From positions 1-8,598 of the forward strand of contig CAKPGT010000029.1 of assembly GCA_934155185.1 (NCBI GenBank): a stretch of DNA of 8,598 nucleotides. Reading direction: 5' to 3'. The notes under the pieces were generated by a model, which ran no database searches, was not told the origin of the DNA, and was given only the letters and a program-made list of their open reading frames with translations. Made by a program: the position numbers and the translations under genes. Positions 1-5,545 of the stretch are shown here, in pieces (position 1 is the first letter of the stretch; every line of letters begins with the position of its first letter). The stretch is from an uncultured Bacilli bacterium. GTDB taxonomy: Bacteria; Bacillota_I; Bacilli_A; RF39; UBA660.

Positions 1-86
1 AGACTTTGACTAAATATAGCATATCCTACTGTTAATGCAAGTATTAATGCTACTACTCCAACGATTATTTTGTTTTGCTTGTTCAT
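1..86 (-). CDS. N-terminus of a secreted or membrane-anchored protein (partial, runs off the left edge)
   Basis: Only the first 28 codons are present. The translation begins MNKQNKII, continues through a hydrophobic stretch of about 17 residues (VGVVALILALTVGYAIF) and then reads SQS at the edge. This lysine-containing start plus hydrophobic core ending in GYAxFS is typical of N-terminal signal or anchor segments of small surface proteins in Bacillota, including SipW-type and TasA/camelysin-like exported proteins. That family link is inference. The start at 86 is well supported: a GGAGG ribosome binding site lies at 96-100, nine bases upstream, and a near-consensus promoter lies at 126-154. 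The gene appears to be its own transcription unit, separated from the upstream gene by a terminator. The mature part lies outside the window, so its function cannot be named. Confidence 0.75.
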   Translation of the reverse strand, partial: MNKQNKIIVGVVALILALTVGYAIFSQS

Positions 87-125
87 ATCTTACTACCTCC
101 ATTTATTCTATATTTTTACTCTTAA

Positions 126-154
126 ATGATAGCATTTTCATCATCAGTAGTCAA
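126..154 (-). promoter_or_regulatory. Sigma-A type promoter for the left-edge gene
   Basis: On the minus strand TTGACT (149-154) and TATCAT (126-131) are separated by exactly 17 bases. Each hexamer matches five of six consensus bases. The predicted start site near 119 gives a leader of roughly 33 bases before the ATG at 86. It lies just downstream of the terminator of the preceding gene. Confidence 0.75.
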
Positions 155-192
155 CCACTTTTAAGATTAATTTACAATAACTGCCATAAACT

Positions 193-218
193 AAAAAAGA
201 AGGCTAATCTACCTTCTT
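193..218 (-). terminator. Rho-independent terminator overlapping the stop codon of the Ig-like protein gene
   Basis: On the minus strand a 7-bp stem AAGAAGG/CCTTCTT (212-218 with 197-203) encloses an 8-base loop and is followed by a T run (193-196, continuous with the stem's last T residues). The TAG stop at 204-206 lies in the loop, so the last codons form one arm of the stem. Confidence 0.7.
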
Positions 219-860
219 AACCTTACTTATATTTCCAGCCATGTCAACTGCTCTTACATAAGTCATATCATAAATATTCTTAGTTAAAGTAATGCTATTA
301 CTAGATATTTCTTCACTATCCCAGTTTATTCCATCATTTGAATATTGCATATACTTAATACTATCATTATCACTCGATTTTATAATAATATCATTACCGT
401 CTTTTTTTATATTTAAATAAGGTCTTTTTTTATCTATATTTATTTTAGTTTTATATGAATAACTTCTATATCCTCTATCATTTAATACCCTTATATATAA
501 ATAACTATTAATTGTCTTTTTAAATACTAATTTAGTAGTTATTTCCTTACTATTAAATTCCTTATTAAAAGTTATCCAATTCTTTAAATCATAAGAGTAC
601 TCTAACTTTTTAATATTATAATTACTTGTTGCACTAACAGTTAGAGCTACATCAGTATTAACTAATTTTTCACCACTTGAATTTAAAACCATATTTATTA
701 TTGGCAAATCACTTGTTAGTTTTCCCTCTTTATTTACTTGTAAAACATCATTTACATTTGCAATTAACTTTTTAGTTATTCCAGATACAAATATAAGATA
801 ACTAGCAAAAATAGTAAGTAAAATAGAAATACATAAAATTATCAAATTACTCTTTTTCAT
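204..860 (-). CDS. Membrane-anchored protein with two Ig-like repeats, unknown function
   Basis: This is a 218-residue protein. Residues 1-4 are MKKS and about 5-27 form one hydrophobic segment that is either an N-terminal anchor or an uncleaved signal; there is no lipobox cysteine after it. The rest is polar and appears to hold two tandem beta-rich units, about 55-144 and 147-218. Each contains an aromatic core (YSYDLKNW at 88-95, YSNDGINW at 173-180) and a closing strand (YIRVLNDRGYRS at 122-133, YVRAVDMAGNIS at 201-212). These resemble bacterial Ig-like modules of extracellular proteins, in which Y-x-x-D-G-x-x-W and V-R-A-x-D-x-A-G-N are common. The protein is therefore probably displayed outside the cell. 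No enzymatic motif is visible. The start is supported by AGGAGG at 867-872, six bases upstream. The gene has its own promoter and terminator and looks monocistronic. The Ig-like call rests on these sequence patterns and was not confirmed by a profile search. Confidence 0.75.
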   Translation of the reverse strand: MKKSNLIILCISILLTIFASYLIFVSGITKKLIANVNDVLQVNKEGKLTSDLPIINMVLNSSGEKLVNTDVALTVSATSNYNIKKLEYSYDLKNWITFNKEFNSKEITTKLVFKKTINSYLYIRVLNDRGYRSYSYKTKINIDKKRPYLNIKKDGNDIIIKSSDNDSIKYMQYSNDGINWDSEEISSNSITLTKNIYDMTYVRAVDMAGNISKVKKVD

Positions 861-883
861 ATCTATCCTCCTAGTCTATAAAC

Positions 884-912
884 ATTATACCTATAAATAA
901 GAAAAAAAACAA
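884..912 (-). promoter_or_regulatory. Promoter of the Ig-like protein gene, overlapping the upstream terminator
   Basis: On the minus strand TTGTTT (907-912) and a perfect TATAAT (884-889) are 17 bases apart. The -35 element lies in the 3' stem arm and T run of the ATPase terminator. The predicted start near 877 leaves a very short leader that contains the ribosome binding site at 867-872. Confidence 0.6.
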
Positions 913-940
913 TAACTATTATTTTGCATGTTATTGTTTT
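902..940 (-). terminator. Rho-independent terminator of the ATPase gene
   Basis: On the minus strand an 11-bp stem AAAACAATAAC/GTTATTGTTTT (930-940 with 906-916) has a 13-base loop and runs into a T tract ending at 902. The TAA stop of the ATPase (939-941) sits at the base of the stem. The CAATAAC/GTTATTG core with its T tract is the same as in the frr terminator at 2257-2282. Confidence 0.8.
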
Positions 941-2151
941 AATTATATTTTAATAACCAATCTATAATGTTCATATGAATTATTCCATTTTGTGACAAAT
1001 CAAATTTATCCATTGAAATAACGTACTTAGGATAATTATCTTTAATATTGTTATATACATTAAACTCTCTATCAGTAATCTTATCATCTGATAAGGAATA
1101 ACATACTTGATAATATTCTTTATTTCCACCCTTTAAAGCTATAAAATCAATCTCTCCATTATCTAAATTGCCAATTTTTACATCATATCCCCTATAAATT
1201 AATTCATTATAAACCACGTTTTCTAAATAAGACCCCATTTGTTCCCTTTTAGAGGTATTAAGTATTTGTCCTAGACCTAAATCTGTTAAATAATATTTAT
1301 ATTTTCCGTTAAGGATTCTTTTGCGTCTAACATCAAATCTATCTACTTTTTCTATAAGATATGCTTTACACATATATTCAAGATAATTATATAAAGTAGT
1401 TTTCCCAACACCCCTATCATCATTAATTTCAAAATACTTTGATAAACTTTCTGCAGAAAAGGTCTGCGATGAAGTTGTTACTATGTATTCTGCTATCTTA
1501 TTAAAAAGATCCAAATCTGTTACATTAAACCTGTTAATTATGTCTTTAACAACAATTGAATTATAAACATCTGTTAAATATGTTCTTACTTCTTCTTCAT
1601 CTTTAAGGTTAAATCTTTGAGGCAATCCACCCCATTTGACATAATCTATAAATGGTTGCTCTAATTTGTATTTATCTAAATCATAATTGTTAAACACACA
1701 CACTTCTTTAAAAGAAAATGGGTGAATTTTAAAGCTTACATATCTTCCTGATAATAATGAAGCAAGTTCTCCTGACAATAAATCACTATTTGACCCAGTT
1801 ATAAAGATAGATATTTCATCTTCATACTTTGCTTTGTATGAATTTACAGTCTTTTCCCAATCCTTTACATACTGTATTTCATCAAAAAAACAAATAATAC
1901 TTGTTATCATTTTTAATTCTTTCTTCAATATAATTATCTAAATCTAAGTAGTTTTTAATTGAAGAATAATCTGTTAATTCAAAATTTATGTAAATTATGT
2001 TTTCTTCTTTAACACCAGATTCTACTATTTCATTTATTATTTGCTTCAAAATAACTGATTTTCCACATCTTCTTATTCCAGTAATTGCTTTAATAAGATT
2101 TTGATTGTAAAAAGGTCTAATTTTCTTTAAGTAGTTCTCTCTTTTTATCAT
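939..2151 (-). pseudogene. AAA+ ATPase with C-terminal DUF4143 domain, reading frame broken by a one-base insertion
   Basis: Read through a single frameshift, this encodes about 403 residues, the usual size of the AAA_14/DUF4143 ATPases common in gut bacteria. Residues 1-89 hold the Walker A motif GIRRCGKS (25-32) and run into YYLFF. The frame then hits TGA at 1882-1884. In the next frame it resumes as DEIQYVKDWEK, completing the Walker B motif FFDE, followed by FITGSNSDLL, the SGRY segment and PFSFKEV, all typical of the family. The C-terminal part (GEIDFIALKGG...EYYQVCYSL) matches the DUF4143 portion, which is thought to be nuclease-like. The break is at a T7 run (1884-1890); removing one T restores the frame exactly. 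The start at 2151 is chosen because AAGGAGGG lies five bases upstream (2157-2164) and the family begins with a MIxRxxYL-like segment. Upstream in-frame ATGs, including one at 2220, fall in a palindrome and are not used here. Family members are of uncertain role and often occur in many copies per genome. This may be a true pseudogene, a homopolymer assembly error or a recoded gene. Confidence 0.8.
1884..1890 (-). other. T7 homopolymer frameshift site in the ATPase gene
   Basis: On the minus strand the sequence reads TTG TTT TTT TGA TGA in the upstream frame. With six T residues it would read TTG TTT TTT GAT GAA, giving LFFDE, the expected Walker B continuation. The lesion is therefore located to one base within the run. 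Confidence 0.85.
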
Positions 2152-2186
2152 GATTTCCCTCCTTTTATAATATACACTAATTTCAG

Positions 2187-2234
2187 AATAAAGTAGAATT
2201 TTGTCTTTCATATAAGACAAAATTCTACTTTATT
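2187..2234. repeat. Perfect 21-bp inverted repeat with 6-base spacer in front of the ATPase gene
   Basis: The arm at 2187-2207 is an exact reverse complement of 2214-2234, with spacer TCATAT between them. The inner ends of the arms are TTTTGTCTT and AAGACAAAA, and a further copy of TTTTGTCTT lies at 2239-2247. Neither side is followed by a T run, so it is not a standard terminator. The outer edge overlaps the candidate -10 box at 2232-2237, so the repeat covers the expected transcription start and the first part of the leader. It could be an operator for a dimeric regulator, a stable 5' hairpin in the mRNA, or a remnant of a small mobile element. Confidence 0.85.
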
Positions 2235-2237
2235 ATA
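2232..2237 (-). promoter_or_regulatory. Candidate -10 box for the ATPase gene
   Basis: On the minus strand a perfect TATAAT lies between two oppositely oriented copies of the AAGACAAAA motif. At 17-base spacing the -35 position reads TTTTAG, which is a poor match, so the promoter would be weak or dependent on an activator. The predicted start near 2225 gives a leader of about 74 bases that can still fold part of the palindrome. Confidence 0.4.
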
Positions 2238-2256
2238 GTTTTGTCTTGTCACCACT

Positions 2257-2282
2257 AAAAAAACAATAACATAATGTTATTG
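2257..2282 (-). terminator. Rho-independent terminator of frr
   Basis: On the minus strand an 8-bp stem CAATAACA/TGTTATTG (2275-2282 with 2264-2271) with a 3-base loop is followed by seven T residues (2257-2263). It begins directly after the frr TAG stop at 2283-2285. Confidence 0.85.
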
Positions 2283-2828
2283 CTATACACTCATTAGTTC
2301 AGTTTCTTTTTCTTTTAACTTTTCATCTGTTATTTTATTATACTTATTAATTAGTTCCTGAACATCTTCTTGAGCTATTTTTTGATCATCTTCTGGTATT
2401 TCTAATTTCTTGATACTATTATTTGAATCTTGTCTTATGTTTCTTAAAGCTATTTTACATTCTTCTGCAACTGTCTTAGCTTCTTTTACATACTCTCTTC
2501 TTCTTTCTTCAGTAAGTTCTGGTATAACAAGCATAACAGTTTCACCATTATTATTTGGTGTAAGACCTAAATCAGCTTCAAATATAGCTTTTTCAATATT
2601 ACCAATACTATTTCTATCAAAAGGCTTAATAACTATCTTTCTAGCCTCTGGTACTGATATAGTTGCTAACTGAATTAAAGGAGCTGGTGCTCCGTAATAC
2701 TCTACCTCAACCTTATCTAAAATTCTTGGATTAGCACGTCCAGCACGTATATTTAAAAATCTGTTTTCCATTGAACTAATTGCTTTTTGCATCTTATCTT
2801 CTGTTTCTAATAAAATCTCGTCAGTCAT
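2283..2828 (-). CDS. frr: Ribosome recycling factor
   Basis: The 181-residue product is a full-length ribosome recycling factor (family usually about 185). This cytoplasmic protein acts with EF-G to split post-termination ribosomes and free the mRNA and tRNA. Diagnostic stretches are NIRAGRANP near residue 27, VEYYGAPAPL, the ISVPEAR and IKPFDRNS segments, LGLTPNNNGE, and the TEERRREYVKEAK helix leading into the C-terminal coiled-coil half. The start at 2828 gives the normal MTDEIL N-terminus and has a GAGGG ribosome binding site at 2834-2838; an in-frame ATG at 2900 would start inside the upstream terminator and is rejected. In many bacteria frr is the fourth gene of rpsB-tsf-pyrH-frr. Here it follows a terminator, apparently has its own promoter, and pyrH is missing from the window. 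It ends in a strong terminator. Confidence 0.97.
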   Translation of the reverse strand: MTDEILLETEDKMQKAISSMENRFLNIRAGRANPRILDKVEVEYYGAPAPLIQLATISVPEARKIVIKPFDRNSIGNIEKAIFEADLGLTPNNNGETVMLVIPELTEERRREYVKEAKTVAEECKIALRNIRQDSNNSIKKLEIPEDDQKIAQEDVQELINKYNKITDEKLKEKETELMSV

Positions 2829-2849
2829 TTTATCCCTCTCTCTAAGATT

Positions 2850-2878
2850 ATTATATATAAAAAAAGGCCTTATAGCAA
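2850..2878 (-). promoter_or_regulatory. Candidate frr promoter embedded in the upstream terminator
   Basis: On the minus strand TTGCTA (2873-2878) and a perfect TATAAT (2850-2855) are 17 bases apart. The -35 element is in the loop and stem of the preceding terminator. The predicted start near 2843 leaves a leader of about 15 bases holding only the ribosome binding site. Since transcription from tsf should mostly stop here, frr needs such a promoter. Confidence 0.5.
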
Positions 2879-2885
2879 GCCTTTT
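2859..2885 (-). terminator. Rho-independent terminator after the thioredoxin-like gene
   Basis: On the minus strand AAAAGGCTT (2877-2885) pairs with AAGGCCTTTT (2862-2871) through nine pairs and one bulged G, with a 5-base loop and a seven-T run ending at 2859. It starts four bases after the stop of the thioredoxin-like gene, so it ends the rpsB-tsf unit before frr. Confidence 0.75.
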
Positions 2886-2889
2886 AACT

Positions 2890-3480
2890 TTATTCTTCAC
2901 TTATTTTAGTAGTAGATATATCATCTATAAGCATTTTATCAATTAAACTCATGAAGTTATTTTTTAAATTTTCTTTTTCTTCATTTGATATTACTTCTTC
3001 TTTAGATGAATCGATAACTCCAATATATACTCCAACTATTCTACCTTTATTTACAAATACTACAGTTGGTGCTTCAATCTTCTTATTACCTTCTTCATCT
3101 TCTTTTATATAATCTGATAAAATACCTGCTAATTTTTGATATTCCGCTGTATTATTTTTTCTTATTTCTTTAAAGTTATAGTATAAAATTGTTTTTACCT
3201 TTTTTTCTTTTGCAGCATTGTCTAGTATAGGTACTACTTCCTTGCATAAAGTACATGTAGGAAATCCAAAATATATTATTCCAGTTCCCTTATCTAGCAT
3301 ATCTGTAACATTTAAATAAGTTGCATACTCATATAAATTGTCTTTGCTAACCATATCATATTCATTCTTAAATCTTATACTATCAGTTTTAATATCATCA
3401 TCAACTTTTGTTATTTTAGGAGACTTGCATCCCACTAAAACTATTAAAAAAGTTAGTAATAACGCCACTAACTTTTTCAT
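2890..3480 (-). CDS. Thioredoxin-fold lipoprotein
   Basis: The product is 196 residues. Residues 1-17 are a short lipoprotein signal (MKK, hydrophobic core) ending in the lipobox LVGC, with Cys18 as the predicted lipid-modified residue. The mature protein should sit on the outer face of the membrane. After a charged linker the thioredoxin fold is indicated by IIYFGFPTCTLCKEVVPIL, with the redox pair C76-T-L-C79, and by the cis-proline region EAPTVVFVNKGRIVG (Pro138). Such proteins catalyse or take part in thiol-disulfide exchange outside the cell; the partner is unknown. The start at 3480 is 2 bases after the tsf stop, with AAAGGTG (3488-3494) in the end of tsf as ribosome binding site, so translation is probably coupled to tsf. 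It occupies the place of pyrH. A bacteriocin-transport accessory or PedC-like relative is possible, as those also have CxxC thioredoxin folds. Confidence 0.85.
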   Translation of the reverse strand: MKKLVALLLTFLIVLVGCKSPKITKVDDDIKTDSIRFKNEYDMVSKDNLYEYATYLNVTDMLDKGTGIIYFGFPTCTLCKEVVPILDNAAKEKKVKTILYYNFKEIRKNNTAEYQKLAGILSDYIKEDEEGNKKIEAPTVVFVNKGRIVGVYIGVIDSSKEEVISNEEKENLKNNFMSLIDKMLIDDISTTKISEE

Positions 3481-3482
3481 GA

Positions 3483-4355
3483 TTATTCACCTTTCATTTG
3501 AGCAGCTACTTCTTCAGCAAAGTTTTCTTGACGTTTTTCCATACCTTCACCAACTTCGTATCTTATAACATCAATTATTTCTCCACCATTATTGCTAACA
3601 AATTTACCAACAGAAACACTGTTATCTTTAACGAAATCTTGTTCTTCAAGACAAATTTCTTTATAGAACTTAGATATTCTTCCCATAACCATCTTTTCTG
3701 CAATATTAGCTGGTTTTCCTTCTTCAATAGCTTGTTCAGTTAAAATTTTCTTTTCCTTTTCTACTACGTCTTCTGGAACTTGCTTTTTAGTTACGTATTC
3801 TGGACGCATAGCAGCTGCATGCATTGATACATCTTTAGCAACTTCCTTTGTAGCTCCTTTAATTACTGATAAAACAGAAATCTTACCACCCATATGGATA
3901 TAAGCGCCAAAATTTTCATCATCATTTTTCTCTACCAATGTAAATCTTCTAAATGAAATCTTTTCTCCAATAGTTGCTGTCATATTAGTAACATAGTCAT
4001 TTAATGTTCCTTCTTCACATGGCAAAGCAAGTGCTTCTTCCATTGTTTTAGCATTGCTAGCTAAAATAGTTTCTGCAACATCATTAACAAATTTTTGGAA
4101 TTTCTCATTTTTAGCAACAAAGTCTGTTTCACAGTTAATTTCTAAAATTACAGCTTTGTTTCCATCTTCTTTAACAGTAGATAAACCCTCAGCAGCAATT
4201 CTTCCTGCCTTTTTAGCAGCCTTAGCAATACCCTTTTCTCTTAAGTATGCTGCAGCCTTTTCAAGGTCATTTCCGTTTTCTTCTAGAGCTTTTTTACAAT
4301 CCATCATTCCTGCTCCAGACATGTCTCTTAATTCTTTAATTAAACTTGCATTCAT
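3483..4355 (-). CDS. tsf: Translation elongation factor Ts
   Basis: This 290-residue protein is a complete EF-Ts, the cytoplasmic guanine-nucleotide exchange factor that regenerates EF-Tu-GTP. The N-terminal UBA-like domain is clear (IKELRDMSGAGMMDCKKAL, residues 6-24), followed by the EF-Tu-contacting TDFVAKN motif at 77-83. The core domain follows, with GGKISVLSVIKG, MHAAAMRPEYV and the C-terminal coiled-coil/return segment with MVMGRISKFYKEICLEEQDFVKD split over its usual positions. The start at 4355 has AAGGAGA at 4364-4370, eight bases upstream. It lies 54 bases downstream of rpsB, with a hairpin in between, and no separate promoter is visible; it is probably co-transcribed with rpsB as in most bacteria. 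The downstream gene is not pyrH but a lipoprotein gene. Confidence 0.97.
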   Translation of the reverse strand: MNASLIKELRDMSGAGMMDCKKALEENGNDLEKAAAYLREKGIAKAAKKAGRIAAEGLSTVKEDGNKAVILEINCETDFVAKNEKFQKFVNDVAETILASNAKTMEEALALPCEEGTLNDYVTNMTATIGEKISFRRFTLVEKNDDENFGAYIHMGGKISVLSVIKGATKEVAKDVSMHAAAMRPEYVTKKQVPEDVVEKEKKILTEQAIEEGKPANIAEKMVMGRISKFYKEICLEEQDFVKDNSVSVGKFVSNNGGEIIDVIRYEVGEGMEKRQENFAEEVAAQMKGE

Positions 4356-4380
4356 TTTATATATCTCCTTTTATAATTAA

Positions 4381-4402
4381 AGATGATTTATAAAAATCAT
4401 CT
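4381..4402 (-). promoter_or_regulatory. Intercistronic hairpin between rpsB and tsf
   Basis: On the minus strand a perfect 9-bp stem AGATGATTT/AAATCATCT with a 4-base loop is followed by TTAATTATAAAAGGAG, not a solid T run. It is better read as a weak attenuator or RNA-processing hairpin that lowers or tunes tsf relative to rpsB than as a full terminator. The role is inferred. Confidence 0.5.
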
Positions 4403-4409
4403 ATTTAAA

Positions 4410-5429
4410 TTATTTTTTTAAAGCCTTAATAAGTTCGTCCTTCTTTAGTTTTGAATAACCCTCTATTTTAGCTTCTTTAGCCATAGCTTTTAATTCAGCA
4501 ACTGTCTTCTTAGCAAAATCAGTAACATCTTCCTTTACTTTACTAGCTACTTTCTTAACTTTTTCTTTAGCTTCTTCTATTACAGTTTCCTTAATTTCTT
4601 CTTTCTTTTCTTTTATTACAGGAGCTACTTCTTTAATCTTCTTAGCAGCTACATTCTTAACATCTTTAGCTAATTCTTTAACATCATTAACTACTTCTTT
4701 AGCAGAAGCCTTAGCTTTATCTTCTTCAGAAATATAGTCTTCTACTGGTTTACCTGTAGCTTCGCAAATTGCGTTATTTAAAACTCCTAAAACAATTTTA
4801 ACAGCACGAATAGCATCATCATTACCAGGTATTACATAGTCTACTGAATCTGGGTCACAGTTAGTATCTACAATACCGAATACTGGAATGTTTAACTTTC
4901 TAGCTTCATTTATTGCATTAGCTTCCTTCTTAGGATCAACAATAATCATTGCTTGTGGAAGCTTTTTCATTTCTCTAAGTCCACAGAAATAAGAATTTAA
5001 TTTTTCATATTCTTTACGAATCTTAACTACTTCTTTTTTAGGTAACTTATCAAATGTACCATCTTTTTCCATCTTTTCGATTTGATCTAAACGATTAATT
5101 CTTCTTCTTATAGTTCTGAAGTTAGTAAGTGTTCCTCCTAACCAACGTTTAGATACATAGTAACTATCTGATCTTTTAGCTTCTTCTTCAGATGCTTCCC
5201 CGGCTTGTTTTTTTGTTCCCACAAAAATAACTTTTCCTCCGTTAGCTACTATTTCTTTTAAAGCAGCATATGCTTCTTCAATTTTCTTTACTGTTTTTTG
5301 TAAATCAATAATATATATATCATCTCTTGCAGTAAAGATATACTCTTTCATCTTTGGGTTCCATCTCTTAGTTTGATGTCCAAAATGAACACCAGCTTCT
5401 AAAAGATAGCTCATTGATACAACTGGCAT
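4410..5429 (-). CDS. rpsB: Ribosomal protein S2 (uS2) with a long C-terminal extension ending in a Rho-N/HeH-like motif
   Basis: The product is 339 residues, against about 230-260 for ordinary S2. Residues 1 to about 232 are a standard S2 core: LLEAGVHFGHQTKRWNPKM near the N-terminus, VIFVGTKKQA (67-76), YVSKRWLGGTLTNF (91-104), IPVFGIVDTNCDPD (181-194) and VIPGNDDAIRA (199-209). S2 binds the 30S head-body junction late in assembly and is needed to dock S1 or the mRNA leader. Residues about 233-306 are a Lys/Glu/Ala/Val-rich, probably helical linker. The last 33 residues (TVAELKAMAKEAKIEGYSKL and on to DELIKAL) resemble the Rho N-terminal/HeH-SAP fold, a small nucleic-acid-binding helical unit. 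The start at 5429 is chosen because AAGGAGG (5437-5443) is seven bases upstream; the ATG at 5435 is only one base from it. A longer in-frame version would begin at the transcription start. Co-transcribed with tsf. Confidence 0.95.
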   Translation of the reverse strand: MPVVSMSYLLEAGVHFGHQTKRWNPKMKEYIFTARDDIYIIDLQKTVKKIEEAYAALKEIVANGGKVIFVGTKKQAGEASEEEAKRSDSYYVSKRWLGGTLTNFRTIRRRINRLDQIEKMEKDGTFDKLPKKEVVKIRKEYEKLNSYFCGLREMKKLPQAMIIVDPKKEANAINEARKLNIPVFGIVDTNCDPDSVDYVIPGNDDAIRAVKIVLGVLNNAICEATGKPVEDYISEEDKAKASAKEVVNDVKELAKDVKNVAAKKIKEVAPVIKEKKEEIKETVIEEAKEKVKKVASKVKEDVTDFAKKTVAELKAMAKEAKIEGYSKLKKDELIKALKK

Positions 5430-5545
5430 TTCCATTCCTCCTTCGTTTAAACCTCCAAACCCTTCATCCCAATATTCCATCCTCTTCGGACACTCGGAAA
5501 TATAAGTCCAGATTTGTGTGTATTTCTTTTCCATTAGAAAAGCCA
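5430..5545 (-). ncRNA. Candidate structured leader of rpsB mRNA
   Basis: The promoter at 5551-5580 implies a 5' leader of about 115 bases. It is richer in G than the neighbouring genes and can form several stems on the minus strand. CTTTTC pairs with GAAAAG (5537-5542 with 5526-5531, 5-base loop). GGAC (5506-5509) can pair with GTCC (5489-5492). Alternatively ATATTTCC (5496-5503) pairs with GGAATAT (5472-5478) around an inner GTCC/GGAT stem with loop GAAGA. The last two options share or enclose the same bases and so could be switched. A second GGAGG lies near 5453-5457 upstream of the real ribosome binding site. Autogenous control of rpsB by S2 is known in other bacteria; that this leader does so is inference. 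Confidence 0.45.
5437..5443 (-). promoter_or_regulatory. Ribosome binding site that fixes the rpsB start
   Basis: AAGGAGG on the minus strand lies seven bases before the ATG at 5429 and one base before the in-frame ATG at 5435. Spacing favours the ATG at 5429, which gives MPVVSM, the normal S2 N-terminus. Confidence 0.8.

Noticed and set aside
35..220. Open frame on the plus strand at the left edge
   Set aside because: It runs antisense through the start of the left-edge gene and its promoter, has no ribosome binding site and gives low-complexity hydrophobic sequence.
1891..1928. Separate start at 1928 for the downstream half of the ATPase
   Set aside because: The residues before the Walker B motif in that frame are out-of-frame reading of the upstream half, and no ribosome binding site fits.
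2152..2220. Longer ATPase starting at 2220
   Set aside because: The added residues come from the palindrome, and the AAGGAGGG site directs starts to 2151.
2410..2673. Plus-strand open frame inside frr
   Set aside because: It lies entirely antisense to a clear ribosome recycling factor gene and has no recognisable protein features.
2829..2900. Longer frr starting at 2900
   Set aside because: The extra residues are encoded by the terminator hairpin of the upstream gene and do not belong to the family; 2828 gives the standard N-terminus.
3338..3743. Two plus-strand open frames across the lipoprotein/tsf boundary
   Set aside because: Both are antisense to well-supported genes, rich in Phe/Ser/Leu as expected for the complement of Lys/Glu-rich coding sequence.
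4054..4380. Plus-strand open frame antisense to the N-terminal half of tsf
   Set aside because: It is a shadow of the conserved EF-Ts reading frame and has no independent start signals.
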